Source: Dehalococcoidales bacterium (GTDB lineage Bacteria; Chloroflexota; Dehalococcoidia; Dehalococcoidales; RBG-16-60-22). Taken from it: a stretch of 42,190 bases of DNA. Shown here piece after piece: positions 1 to 8,139 of this stretch (within the stretch, counting starts at the first letter, position 1; every line of letters starts with the position of its first letter). The notes beneath the pieces were generated by a model. That model had not been told where the DNA came from, searched no databases, and saw only the letters and a program-made list of their open reading frames with translations. The stretch lies in the NCBI GenBank assembly GCA_016783105.1, contig JADHXF010000007.1:1-42190 (forward strand), written 5' to 3'. The position numbers were made by a program, and so were the translations under genes.

Positions 1-1
1 A

Positions 2-418
2 ACCTTTTACGGCCGCTCTGACGCTATCCTGAAGCCATCAGGAGTGCGCATTGGTACGGCGGAGATATACAGAGAAGTGGAGAAACTGGAGGAAGTCGCT
101 GACTGCCTCGCCGTCGGACAAAACCGGAAAGGTGAGCAGCGTATCATCCTCTTCGTCAAGCTTGCCGATGGTTTCGCCTTAACCGAAGAGTTAAAGGATA
201 AGATTCGTAAAACACTTCGTGATAATGCTTCCCCGAGGCATGTTCCAGCTATAATCCTTGAAGCGCCGGACATCCCCTACACTTTCAACATGAAGAAGGT
301 TGAGATTGCCGTCACCAACATCATAAACGGGAAACCTGTTTCAAATAGAGATGCCCTGGTCAATCCCGAATCGCTGGACTACTACGAAGGTATTCTCCCC
401 CAGCTAAATAGAGAATAA
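2..418 (+). CDS. Acetoacetyl-CoA synthetase, C-terminal fragment (5' truncated by window)
   Basis: The reading frame is open from base 2, so the gene begins upstream of the window. The fragment starts in the GRSDAxLKPSGVRIGTAEIY signature of acetoacetate-CoA ligase, the hinge/A8 region of ANL adenylate-forming enzymes. It continues through the small C-terminal lid domain. Its end, NGKPVSNRDALVNPESLDYY, is also typical of this family. The family activates acetoacetate with ATP and CoA in the cytosol. The lid-domain lysine region, usually SGKKxE, reads NMKKVE here; the lysine is kept but the preceding Ser-Gly is not. Another acyl-CoA synthetase of the same subfamily is possible, because substrate-binding residues lie outside the window. 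The protein ends 26 bases before the convergent nitrilase gene. Confidence 0.85.
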   Translation, partial: TFYGRSDAILKPSGVRIGTAEIYREVEKLEEVADCLAVGQNRKGEQRIILFVKLADGFALTEELKDKIRKTLRDNASPRHVPAIILEAPDIPYTFNMKKVEIAVTNIINGKPVSNRDALVNPESLDYYEGILPQLNRE

Positions 419-444
419 ATATTGCTGCAAAACGCCTTGCCATC

Positions 445-1281
445 TCACTTCTTCCGGGTGATAACACCATAAATCTCCGGTCGGCGGTCGCCGATGTTGT
501 CTATCTCCCACTCACCCGGTACAAATACACGGTGTTTTTGCCGCGCTGCCTCCAGGCTTACCTCACCATATATAATTTCCTCTTTCTCCGGGCTAGCCAG
601 GCTGAGAACTTCTCCGGTAGCATTCACAATGTTACTCAGCCCGGCAAAACTGAAGCCCTTTTCCGCGCCCACACGGTCGGACGATACCAGGTTTACTTTG
701 TTCTCGATAGCTCTCGCCCTGGCCACACAGTTAAGTGTTTCTCCACGACCATAAGGGAAATTGGTGGAGAGAACGATAATATCGGCGCCAAGTAAGGCCA
801 TAATCCGGGCGCTTTCCGGGAAAAGAACATCATAACAGATATGGAGCCCGATGTTACCTATCGGGGTAGAATGAACCTGAAAAGGCCTGTTTCCTTTGTC
901 GACGAAGCGGTCTATACCCAGGAAAGGAAGATGGTTCTTCCTGTACGACGTAATAAACCCCTTCGGTCCGACAAAAGACAGGGCGTTAAATAATTTGTCG
1001 TCTTCCTTTTCCAGGAGTCCGAAGACAATATAAATTTCAAGCTCCTGGCAGATTGACAGGAGTGCCTCGGTGCTGGGGCCGGGTATGGTTTCGGCATACG
1101 GCAGTGCCTCTTCGCGACTGGAAAAGACATAACCGGTGAGGCTACACTCAGGGAAAACGATAAGCTTTGCCTGATTTTGCGATGCCTTTTTAGCGGCGCT
1201 CACCATGCTGACCAGGTTTTCCTTGACCTGCATCAGCCTGGGGTCCATCTGCACCGCCGCAATCTTAATTATGTCCGACAT
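445..1281 (-). CDS. Carbon-nitrogen hydrolase (nitrilase superfamily amidase)
   Basis: A 278-residue single-domain enzyme of the nitrilase superfamily, which hydrolyses amide or nitrile C-N bonds through a Glu-Lys-Cys triad. The triad is visible: E45 in FPECSLTG, K115 in YRKNHLPFLG and C149 in HICYDVLFPE. Length is normal for the stand-alone amidase branch. The ATG at 1281 was chosen because GGGAGGT lies six bases upstream; an in-frame ATG at 1293 would put the ribosome binding site inside the gene. It lies downstream of, and on the same strand as, the flavin oxidoreductase and EthD-like genes, so the three may form one unit. The family includes omega-amidases, carbamoylputrescine amidases and NAD synthetase-like amidases; the substrate cannot be told from the sequence. 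Confidence 0.88.
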   Translation of the reverse strand: MSDIIKIAAVQMDPRLMQVKENLVSMVSAAKKASQNQAKLIVFPECSLTGYVFSSREEALPYAETIPGPSTEALLSICQELEIYIVFGLLEKEDDKLFNALSFVGPKGFITSYRKNHLPFLGIDRFVDKGNRPFQVHSTPIGNIGLHICYDVLFPESARIMALLGADIIVLSTNFPYGRGETLNCVARARAIENKVNLVSSDRVGAEKGFSFAGLSNIVNATGEVLSLASPEKEEIIYGEVSLEAARQKHRVFVPGEWEIDNIGDRRPEIYGVITRKK

Positions 1282-1342
1282 ATTACCTCCCAAATTTACT
1301 ATATGGCTATTTTCACCAACGAATTATATTACAAATGGCGAT

Positions 1343-2764
1343 TTATTTTTTCACTTTAAGTTTTCTCAACTGCTGGTACTCGGGACGATTACGGTAGAAG
1401 TCATCCAGTGTGTAGCAGCCGGAGACCATGCCATTGGCCGGAGCTGCCATACAGTCGCCGCAGACACGGCATATAAACTGGCCTTTTAACGTTCTCCCGG
1501 CGAGTATATCGGCGACAATGTCAGGATAGCATAGTGACATCCGCCCGATTCCCACGAAGTCCGCCATTCCATGGCGCACCACAGACTGCGCCACGTTGGG
1601 CAGCCAGCGCTGCAAGTATGAATAACCACTGCCAACATAAACCAATTCGGGACGCTGACGCTTCAACTCCTCAGTGACCGAAATCAAGCGGGCCACTCCT
1701 GCCAGCGGGTCTTCCGGCGGCCGGTATCCACCCAGGGGCGGCACCAGGGCCGGGCGCAGAAGATGCGGATTATAACCGGCACCGCCCGAGATACATACCA
1801 GTTTAATATCCATTTTGACGAGTAAATCCAGAAAAGCCAGCGGCTCGGCCAGGTTTATGCCCAGTCCGGTACCGTCACCGCCAAAGGCATACGGATATCT
1901 TTCGCCGCTGAATGCCGATGGTTCTCCACGTCCATCGGCGCCTCGCTCAAACGGTAAAAAGTCAAAGGCACTTAAACGAACGGCGATGTCCAGTCCCGGC
2001 GCCTCGGTTCTAATGCCAGCCACGATTTCCCTCAGGAATCTGGTTCGGTTCTCAAAGCTGCCGCCATAACGTCCGGGGCGGTCAATGGCGCTGAGGAATT
2101 CGTGACCCAGATAGCCGTGGCAATGCTTGATATCGACAAAGTCAAACCCGGCTCGCTGTGCCAGCTTGCCTGCCCTGATAAAGTCTTCTATCAGACGGGC
2201 AATATCATCGTCAGTCATCACCGGCATGTCGGCTGTCACCCCGAATCTCCGGTCTAGGACGGGATGATGGTAGATGATTCTGGGTTCGGGACCTCTCTTA
2301 TCAAGCGGACGATAAACTCGCCCCGAATGGGTCAGCTGTAGCCCGACCAGCAAATCGCTGGTATCACCGTAATGCTCGGCATGGGTTCGCACCAGCAGCT
2401 CTCGCATTTCGCCAATCTCGCCCGCGGTCTCTTCGGATATCATCAGTTGATTTGGGCTCCCCCTGGCGTCCTGGCGAACCGCCGCCGCTTCCCCACCGAA
2501 TATCAGTTTCGCACCGCTGAGGCCAAAACGCTGCCACCGCCTCCTGGTCAACTCTGTCGGTCTCCCTTCGATAGTACTGTCCCAGCCTTCCAGGGGGAGT
2601 ATGGCAAAACGGTTCCCAATAACCCTGTTAGCTAAAGCATATGGCTTGGCCAAGGGTGAACCTGGCCCTGATTCTACTTCCTCATCAAAAGGCAGAGACA
2701 CCCCAATTTGATTTGAATAGCTGATGAGGTCAGCCGCGTTTTTGATAGCACCAATATTCCGCAT
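1343..2764 (-). CDS. NADH:flavin oxidoreductase (old yellow enzyme family) with C-terminal Cys cluster
   Basis: A 473-residue FMN TIM-barrel oxidoreductase. Visible marks are the active-site stretch [14 protein letters not shown], the [12 protein letters not shown] motif and the ISGGAGYNP phosphate-binding segment. A Cys set near the end, C432-x2-C435-x2-C438-x11-C450, resembles the [4Fe-4S] site of 2,4-dienoyl-CoA reductase (FadH) and trimethylamine dehydrogenase. The FAD/NAD domains that normally follow that site are missing; the protein stops 23 residues after the last Cys. Such proteins reduce enoate or enone-type double bonds and would need an external electron donor. The start at 2764 has a GAGGGGGAG stretch upstream with a somewhat long spacer. 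It probably belongs to the EthD-like/OYE/nitrilase transcription unit. Substrate unknown. Confidence 0.85.
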   Translation of the reverse strand: MRNIGAIKNAADLISYSNQIGVSLPFDEEVESGPGSPLAKPYALANRVIGNRFAILPLEGWDSTIEGRPTELTRRRWQRFGLSGAKLIFGGEAAAVRQDARGSPNQLMISEETAGEIGEMRELLVRTHAEHYGDTSDLLVGLQLTHSGRVYRPLDKRGPEPRIIYHHPVLDRRFGVTADMPVMTDDDIARLIEDFIRAGKLAQRAGFDFVDIKHCHGYLGHEFLSAIDRPGRYGGSFENRTRFLREIVAGIRTEAPGLDIAVRLSAFDFLPFERGADGRGEPSAFSGERYPYAFGGDGTGLGINLAEPLAFLDLLVKMDIKLVCISGGAGYNPHLLRPALVPPLGGYRPPEDPLAGVARLISVTEELKRQRPELVYVGSGYSYLQRWLPNVAQSVVRHGMADFVGIGRMSLCYPDIVADILAGRTLKGQFICRVCGDCMAAPANGMVSGCYTLDDFYRNRPEYQQLRKLKVKK

Positions 2765-2810
2765 GGCTACTGATACTCCCCCTCAAAGTTGCCGCAATGA
2801 AATAGATTTC

Positions 2811-3125
2811 CTAATCCAGCGCTATCTCTTGAAATTCCACAATTAGCCGATCGGGCTGGAACCGTTTCAGCACTTCATCAGGAGGGGCGTTGATAAATCG
2901 CTTTAACGCGCGTTCACAGCTCTCAATGTTTTCATAAACGGACTCGGATATGCCGTAGATATCACTATCGTTGAGCTTTTTAATGACCCGGTTTATGGTA
3001 TATTGCTTCAGTTCCGGGCGGGCCAGCTTTTTATAATTGTCCGCGTGTTCCGTACGCCATAGTTCCCACGTCTCATCAGGGTCATACCCCGGTTTAAGCC
3101 GAATCACCCCCATGAACTTAACCAT
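2811..3125 (-). CDS. EthD/Dabb-like dimeric alpha-beta barrel protein
   Basis: A 104-residue protein. MVKFMGVIRLKPGYDPDETW followed by a HADNYKKL segment is typical of EthD-type ferredoxin-like folds, whose family has degradation or monooxygenase-accessory roles. A strong AAAAGGAGG ribosome binding site precedes the ATG. It is the first gene of a minus-strand run that continues with the flavin oxidoreductase and the nitrilase-like amidase, and a good promoter lies just upstream. Fold assignment is by sequence feel only; there is no catalytic signature, and a small structural or accessory role is as likely as catalysis. Confidence 0.6.
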   Translation of the reverse strand: MVKFMGVIRLKPGYDPDETWELWRTEHADNYKKLARPELKQYTINRVIKKLNDSDIYGISESVYENIESCERALKRFINAPPDEVLKRFQPDRLIVEFQEIALD

Positions 3126-3149
3126 AATGAACCTCCTTTTTAATGTGAA

Positions 3150-3177
3150 AATATATCATCTACATGATTAAAGTCAA
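3150..3177 (-). promoter_or_regulatory. Sigma-70-like promoter for the EthD/OYE/nitrilase run
   Basis: On the minus strand there is TTGACT (3177-3172), a 16-base spacer and TATATT (3155-3150). The ATG of the EthD-like gene lies 25 bases further on, with AAAAGGAGG between. Both hexamers match the consensus well. Confidence 0.6.
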
Positions 3178-3274
3178 TGATACCACTATGGATATGGTGA
3201 AGTATGCTTCATTTCTATAATCGCTGTCAAAAATAGATTATAGTTACAAGGAGAAACAAAAAGGAGGCGAACCA

Positions 3275-3655
3275 ATGAAAAAAGAATCTATCTCACCAAA
3301 GGGAATATTTGAGCCTATGGGCTGGTCACACGCGGTTAAAGTGGATAATACTATTTATCTCGCCGGCATGGTAGGTTTCGATGAGCAGCGAAATATCGTG
3401 GAGGGTGGTTTTGAAGCTCAGACAATTAAAACATTTGAAAACATCAAGCTCGTCCTTGAGGCGGCGGGGGCTTCCCTGAAAGATGTGGTCAAGTTAAACA
3501 TTTATGTAACAGATATGGACAATATCATTAAATTCAGGGAAATCAGGGCTCGCTACTTCAGCCCTCCTATGCCCGCGAGTACCGGTGTCGAAGTCTCCAG
3601 GTTGATACTGCCGGAGCTCCTTGTGGAGATAGAAGCTATCGCCGTGGTTGGTTGA
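3275..3655 (+). CDS. RidA/YjgF-family protein lacking the catalytic Arg
   Basis: A 126-residue single-domain protein with the RidA layout: YLAGMVGFD near residue 30, a mid-region LEAAGASLKDVVKLNIYVTD and the C-terminal VEIEAIAV. RidA enzymes hydrolyse reactive enamine/imine intermediates of PLP enzymes. In E. coli RidA the essential Arg105 sits in PARSCVEVARL. The aligned stretch here is PASTGVEVSRL, with Ser102 in place of the Arg, so classical imine deaminase activity is doubtful. It probably belongs to one of the Rid subfamilies without Arg. AAAAAGGAGG precedes the ATG. It is transcribed divergently from the EthD-like gene, and PLP- and imine-type enzymes lie nearby. Confidence 0.88.
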   Translation: MKKESISPKGIFEPMGWSHAVKVDNTIYLAGMVGFDEQRNIVEGGFEAQTIKTFENIKLVLEAAGASLKDVVKLNIYVTDMDNIIKFREIRARYFSPPMPASTGVEVSRLILPELLVEIEAIAVVG

Positions 3656-3849
3656 AGATCAAAACAGGCGGCATTGTGCTGGGTAGCCACAATCAGGCTT
3701 GCCTTCGTCAATAGCCCGCTCTCATCGTCTCAAGCTGGCAAGAAACGATAAGGCGTGGCATGTACCGTTCGCAAGGCCGGTATACCATTGTAAATAATTT
3801 TTATAATGGTTATCATCATTAGAAAGCGAAACCAGGGAGGGAGCAAGTG

Positions 3850-4644
3850 ATGAATAACTTATTTGACCTGCGCGGAAAAGTGGCCATTGTCACCGGCGGC
3901 AATGGCGGTATCGGCAAGGGGATTGCCGACGGCCTGGCATCAGCCGGGAGCGACATTGTTATTTTTGCCCGCAATGAAGAAAAGACTGCGAAAGCAGTAA
4001 ATGACATCAAGAAGAGATTTGGGGTAAGAGCGCTTGGCCTGACGGTGGATGTGGGGCAGGAAGAAAGCATTCAGGACGGAGTGAAGCAGGTGCTCGACGA
4101 GTTCGGGCAAATCAACACCCTGGTCAATAACGCTGGCGTCAATATCCGTCACATGCCCGAGGAATATACCGTTGAGGAGTGGGACTGGATTCTGGGTATA
4201 AACCTGCGCGGCGCATTCCTCTGCGCCAAAGCGGTTTATCCAGCCATGAAAAAATCCGGTGGCGGTAAAATTATCAACATCGGTTCCATGACTTCCCTTT
4301 TCGGTCTGGCCAAGGTTCTATGCTATGCCTGCAGCAAGGCGGGAATGGTTCAAATGACATACACGCTGGCACTCGCCTGGGCCAAAGACAATATCCAGAT
4401 TAATGCCATCCTGCCCGGGTGGATTGACACCCCTCTGACCATATCTGCGCGTAAAGACTTCCCCGGTCTGGACGATTTTGTGCGGGACCGAACGCCGGCT
4501 GGTCGCTGGGGCGTGCCGGCTGACTTTGCCGGCGCTGCTGCATTCCTGGCCAGCAAAGCATCAGACTTTGTAACCGGTGAATTCATCAAGGTTGATGGTG
4601 GGTTTGCCCAGGGCACCCTCACCGTTCATCCGTCTGCCCGGTAG
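3850..4644 (+). CDS. Short-chain dehydrogenase/reductase (SDR, classical)
   Basis: A 264-residue classical SDR. It has the Rossmann motif TGGNGGIG at 15-22, NNAG at 93-96, S146 in INIGS and the YxxxK pair Y159/K163. The C-terminal half contains NAILPGWIDTPL and the tail ends VDGGFAQG, as in 3-oxoacyl-ACP reductase/glucose-dehydrogenase-type SDRs. These catalyse NAD(P)-dependent alcohol/ketone interconversion in the cytosol. Start: AGGGAGGG lies about nine bases upstream of ATG 3850. A GTG directly in front at 3847 is an alternative that adds one residue. The 190 bases upstream hold a TATAAT (3802-3807) without a convincing -35. Substrate unknown. Confidence 0.9.
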   Translation: MNNLFDLRGKVAIVTGGNGGIGKGIADGLASAGSDIVIFARNEEKTAKAVNDIKKRFGVRALGLTVDVGQEESIQDGVKQVLDEFGQINTLVNNAGVNIRHMPEEYTVEEWDWILGINLRGAFLCAKAVYPAMKKSGGGKIINIGSMTSLFGLAKVLCYACSKAGMVQMTYTLALAWAKDNIQINAILPGWIDTPLTISARKDFPGLDDFVRDRTPAGRWGVPADFAGAAAFLASKASDFVTGEFIKVDGGFAQGTLTVHPSAR

Positions 4645-4653
4645 CAACCGGGG

Positions 4654-5820
4654 CTAGTTGCCGCGTCCCCGACCGGTTACCGGTATAATTTCCTCAACGG
4701 CACCGTTTCTCACGCCGTATATCTGGTCGTGTATGTTGACGACCAGGGTGGCGTTGTTGGGCACGATTTCCAGACGCTCACCCAGGTATAATTTTTCCCC
4801 GGGCTCTTTGTAGTACAGGTTGCCAGTCTCAGCGGAGAGGCGTCCGAACCACAGGTCGGGACGACCCTGAACTGAGCCGAAACTCGGCCTGCCCTGCCAC
4901 CAGAAATCCGGGCTGTCTCTATGGTCAATAAGAGAATCGCCGCCGAACGTTTTGTAGCCGGCATCGATTAGCGCCCCATCCGGATGCGATGTGCTCATCA
5001 CATTGGCCAACACCGTGACGGCGCAGGCTTCCCGCGTGTTGCCGCCCGACCTCGTATATCGGATATCGCCGATGACGAATGCCCCGGGATGAACCTCGGT
5101 TAATTCGGGGAACTTGCCTTCCTTACAGAAACGGCACGTGGAGGGGAAAGTAGAAGAAGCGCCAACGGAAACATGCTCTATCTCTATGCCGTTACTTCTC
5201 AGCATCCTGGCGTTCTGAGTCATTATCTCGGCGGCTTCCAGGGCTACCTCATCTTTACCCTCAGGCGTCGGTTTCGCCCCCATTTCGTGTCCGTAGATAC
5301 CAGTGAGTTCGACGCCCGGCAGCTTGCGGAGCTGTAGCGCGAAGTCCAGCACGGGCTGGCCGGGTAGCACGCCAAACCGGGAACTCCTGCCCAGGTCAAT
5401 CTTTATCAGCACACGTGCCTGCCTGCCCGTGGCTTGAGCCAGCTGCGATACAATTTCAGCCTGCTCCAGCATGTCAACGACAACGGCCAGTTTCAGGCCC
5501 GCTCTCCCCAGCAGTTTTTTAAGTATTTCTCCCTTAACCCCGCCATAATAGGCGGGGTGAGCGACGATGATATTGTCGATTCCCTGCTCGGCCATGGCCT
5601 CCGCCTGTTCCACAACGCCCACCTCCACGCCACAGGCACCGGCTGCAATCTGTTTCCTGGCTATTGACGCATTCTCGTGAATCTTGGCGTGCGGCCTGAG
5701 TTCCAACCCCGCCTCTCTCGCCAGCAGAGACATCCTCTTTATATTGGCCTCAAGTGTATCCAGGTCAACAAGCACCGCTGGCGTATTCAGGGACGGATAA
5801 AGCGATTTCTGTTCGCCCAT
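4654..5820 (-). CDS. D-serine dehydratase/D-threonine aldolase-like PLP protein, metal ligands missing
   Basis: A 388-residue protein of the alanine-racemase fold-III group. The N-terminal barrel has LVDLDTLEANI and the PLP lysine motif RPHAKIH (residues 42-48). The C-terminal beta domain is of the DSD1/DTA type and ends NIHDQIYGVRNG. In characterised D-threonine aldolases and eukaryotic-type D-serine dehydratases, a His-x-Asp or His-x-Cys pair after a Pro-Asn binds the metal required for activity. Here the same place reads PNNAT, giving Asn356 and Thr358. The enzyme may therefore use another metal site or act without one. GGGAGGT precedes the ATG. It is convergent with the SDR and divergent from the ketopantoate-reductase-like gene. 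Substrate is probably a D-hydroxyamino acid, unproven. Confidence 0.8.
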   Translation of the reverse strand: MGEQKSLYPSLNTPAVLVDLDTLEANIKRMSLLAREAGLELRPHAKIHENASIARKQIAAGACGVEVGVVEQAEAMAEQGIDNIIVAHPAYYGGVKGEILKKLLGRAGLKLAVVVDMLEQAEIVSQLAQATGRQARVLIKIDLGRSSRFGVLPGQPVLDFALQLRKLPGVELTGIYGHEMGAKPTPEGKDEVALEAAEIMTQNARMLRSNGIEIEHVSVGASSTFPSTCRFCKEGKFPELTEVHPGAFVIGDIRYTRSGGNTREACAVTVLANVMSTSHPDGALIDAGYKTFGGDSLIDHRDSPDFWWQGRPSFGSVQGRPDLWFGRLSAETGNLYYKEPGEKLYLGERLEIVPNNATLVVNIHDQIYGVRNGAVEEIIPVTGRGRGN

Positions 5821-5868
5821 TTAGAGTCTACCTCCCGTATAAATATAATTTTCTTGCCGTTTCACAAT

Positions 5869-5898
5869 TTGTTTCATCTTACCTCTTTGCGCTATACT
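5869..5898 (+). promoter_or_regulatory. Candidate promoter for the ketopantoate-reductase-like gene
   Basis: TTGTTT (5869-5874), an 18-base spacer and TATACT (5893-5898). Transcription would begin near 5905, leaving a leader of about 58 bases before the ATG at 5963. The -35 is only a partial match. Confidence 0.4.
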
Positions 5899-5962
5899 AT
5901 TTTACTGCTTGCAACATCCGTTTACTAATAATTTAAACTATTTATAGCTGGGAGGTAAATGC

Positions 5963-7042
5963 ATGAAGAAAAGAATCGCGATTCTGGGAGTGGGAGCAAT
6001 AGGTGGGACCACAGGTGCGTACCTGACAAGAGATGGTCACGATGTTACCCTGATAGACCAGTGGGCAGCGCACGTAGAGAAAATCCGCAGTGATGGGCTT
6101 AAAATGACCGACCTCAACGGTGAGTTCACCGTGCCGGCTAAGGCGCTTCACCTCAGCGATGTAAGCGGAGTCAGGGAGCCTTTTGATATCGTCTTTCTGT
6201 CGGTTAAGTCCTACGACACGCGATGGTCCGCATACCTGATTGAGCCCTACCTAAAGCCAACGGGTTTCATCCTGCCGACTCAGAATGCGCTGAATGACGA
6301 GGTGGTGGCCAGCGTAGTCGGCTTCACCCGCACCGTGGGCTGCGTGACCACTCTCAGCGCCGGTGTCTATGAGCCGGGCCATGTCCTCCGCCACGACCCC
6401 CTGGACAGGAACTGTTTTACCGTTGGTGAGCTCTCCGGCCTGGTATCAAATCGCGTTAAAGAGGTGGTTGATTTACTCAGCGCGGTGGGCCCGAGTCAAG
6501 CCACCACCAATATCTGGGGAATGCGCTGGTCCAAGCTGGCCATAAACTGCATGTCCAATGCTATGGCTGGCGTCATCGGCCCATCAATCGTTTCCCTGAA
6601 CGAAACGCAAAAGGATACGGCAAACCTCATCCGGATTATTCTCGGGGGAGAGGTCGCGCGGGTCGGTCAGGGTTCTGGTGTGAACATCGAGCCGGTGTGG
6701 AAAGTGCCGGCGGCGGAGTTCGCCGAAGCGACGACCATGGAAAGCGTGCAAAAATTAAAAGAGAAGATGGCCGTAATCTGGAGCAGCCTGTTTCTTCCGG
6801 CAGACGAGTTGACAAAGAAAGTTGGTACGCCGCAGCGCCCGTCACTCCTGCAGGATATAATAAAAAAGAGGCGAACGGAAGTAGAATTTCTCAATGGAGA
6901 GGTGGTCAGAAAAGGCAGGGAAAATGGTGTGCCCACACCCATGAACCAGGCGCTTGTTGACCTGACCCTCAAGGTAGAGAGAGGGGAAATCGCGCCTGAC
7001 CCGGCTAATATCGAGCTGCTCAAAAAACATATTTCGCTTTAG
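5963..7042 (+). CDS. 2-dehydropantoate 2-reductase family protein (ApbA/PanE-like)
   Basis: A 359-residue protein. The N-terminal dinucleotide motif is GVGAIGG at 9-15. VKSYDT and TQNALN (N107) match the PanE substrate/cofactor region, and WSKLAINC carries the conserved catalytic Lys (K191) that begins the helical C-terminal domain. Classical PanE reduces ketopantoate to pantoate with NADPH for coenzyme A synthesis. This protein is 50-60 residues longer than a typical PanE and sits among catabolic genes, so a related 2-oxoacid or opine-type reductase is possible. GGGAGGT precedes the ATG at 5963. It is followed at 7132 by phosphofructokinase on the same strand. Confidence 0.8.
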   Translation: MKKRIAILGVGAIGGTTGAYLTRDGHDVTLIDQWAAHVEKIRSDGLKMTDLNGEFTVPAKALHLSDVSGVREPFDIVFLSVKSYDTRWSAYLIEPYLKPTGFILPTQNALNDEVVASVVGFTRTVGCVTTLSAGVYEPGHVLRHDPLDRNCFTVGELSGLVSNRVKEVVDLLSAVGPSQATTNIWGMRWSKLAINCMSNAMAGVIGPSIVSLNETQKDTANLIRIILGGEVARVGQGSGVNIEPVWKVPAAEFAEATTMESVQKLKEKMAVIWSSLFLPADELTKKVGTPQRPSLLQDIIKKRRTEVEFLNGEVVRKGRENGVPTPMNQALVDLTLKVERGEIAPDPANIELLKKHISL

Positions 7043-7131
7043 CATCGAAATTTCTCCGTCAGACGAACCCGGCTGAGAACGGCAATGAGAAGCGTGGCGG
7101 CTTCGACTACATAAGTTGCCAAGGAGGAAAA

Positions 7132-8103
7132 ATGAAACGGATTGGCGTTTTGACCAGTGGTGGTGACGCTCCCGGCATGAATGCCGCCATACGTGCCGTG
7201 GTGCGCACCGGAATCAGCAAAGGCTGGGAGGTTATGGGTATCCGAAACGGATATTCCGGCCTCCTTAACAACAACGTGGCCGCAATGGGTGCCCGTGATG
7301 TAGGTGGCATTATCCAGCAGGGCGGTACCGTGCTGGGCAGTTCCCGCTGTCCCGAATTTAAGACCGAAGAGGGTCGCAAGAAAGCGCTGCGCAACCTTGA
7401 GAAAAATGGTGTTGAGGCGCTCGTGGTCATCGGCGGCAACGGCTCGCAGAGCGGTGCTCATGCGCTGTCCCAGATGGGTTTCCCGGTGGCTGGCGTGGCC
7501 TCAACGATAGATAATGACCTGTGTGGCTCCGAGATAACTATCGGGGTTGACACCGCCCTTGATGTGGCGCTGCAGGCGATAGACCAGCTCAAGGTGACTG
7601 CCTCCTCGCACCACCGTGCCTTCATTGTGGAGGTAATGGGACGCGACTGCGGTTACCTGGCCCTGATGACCGGAATCACCGGTGGCGCGGAATACATTGT
7701 TATCCCTGAGTTCGAGACAGATGCCGAAGACGTGGTCAACGCCATCCGTACGGCCTATAAGCTGGGTAAGGCTCATGCCCTCATCGTCGTGGCCGAAGGT
7801 GCCAAATACAACGCCCACGGCCTGAAAACCTACTTCGAGAAGCACCACGAAAAGCTGGGGTTCGACCTGAGAATTACCAACCTGGGATACGTGCAGCGTG
7901 GTGGCAGTCCCGGCGCCTTTGACCGACTGCTGGCAACTCGTCTGGGTGCCGCCGCCACCGAATACATCGCCCAGGGTAAGTTTGGCATGCTGGCTGGCTT
8001 AAACAAAGGCCAGGTTACACCTACCCCTCTGGCCGAGGTCGTGGCGACTAAAAAACCTTTAGACCTCAGTCTCCTGCAATTATCTGAGGTGCTGAACATC
8101 TAG
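7132..8103 (+). CDS. pfkA: 6-phosphofructokinase
   Basis: A 323-residue PFK-A family enzyme, phosphorylating fructose 6-phosphate at C1 in glycolysis. Motifs are LTSGGDAPGMNAAIR (8-22), the catalytic STIDND (124-129, with D127), MGRDCG and YVQRGGSPGAFDR. Numbering coincides with E. coli PfkA. G104 in GGNGS argues for ATP rather than pyrophosphate as donor, because PPi enzymes carry Asp there. However, D103 is replaced by Asn, and residue 124 is Ser rather than the Gly of ATP enzymes or the Lys of PPi enzymes. The phosphoryl donor is therefore not fully settled. AAGGAGG sits five bases before the ATG. Confidence 0.93.
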   Translation: MKRIGVLTSGGDAPGMNAAIRAVVRTGISKGWEVMGIRNGYSGLLNNNVAAMGARDVGGIIQQGGTVLGSSRCPEFKTEEGRKKALRNLEKNGVEALVVIGGNGSQSGAHALSQMGFPVAGVASTIDNDLCGSEITIGVDTALDVALQAIDQLKVTASSHHRAFIVEVMGRDCGYLALMTGITGGAEYIVIPEFETDAEDVVNAIRTAYKLGKAHALIVVAEGAKYNAHGLKTYFEKHHEKLGFDLRITNLGYVQRGGSPGAFDRLLATRLGAAATEYIAQGKFGMLAGLNKGQVTPTPLAEVVATKKPLDLSLLQLSEVLNI

Positions 8104-8139
8104 CGACTTATTCTGGCTAGAGCTAGAAGGTGAGGGGAA

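Noticed and set aside
3779..3807. TATAAT upstream of the SDR gene as a full promoter
   Set aside because: No recognisable -35 lies 16-18 bases upstream and there is no TGn extension.
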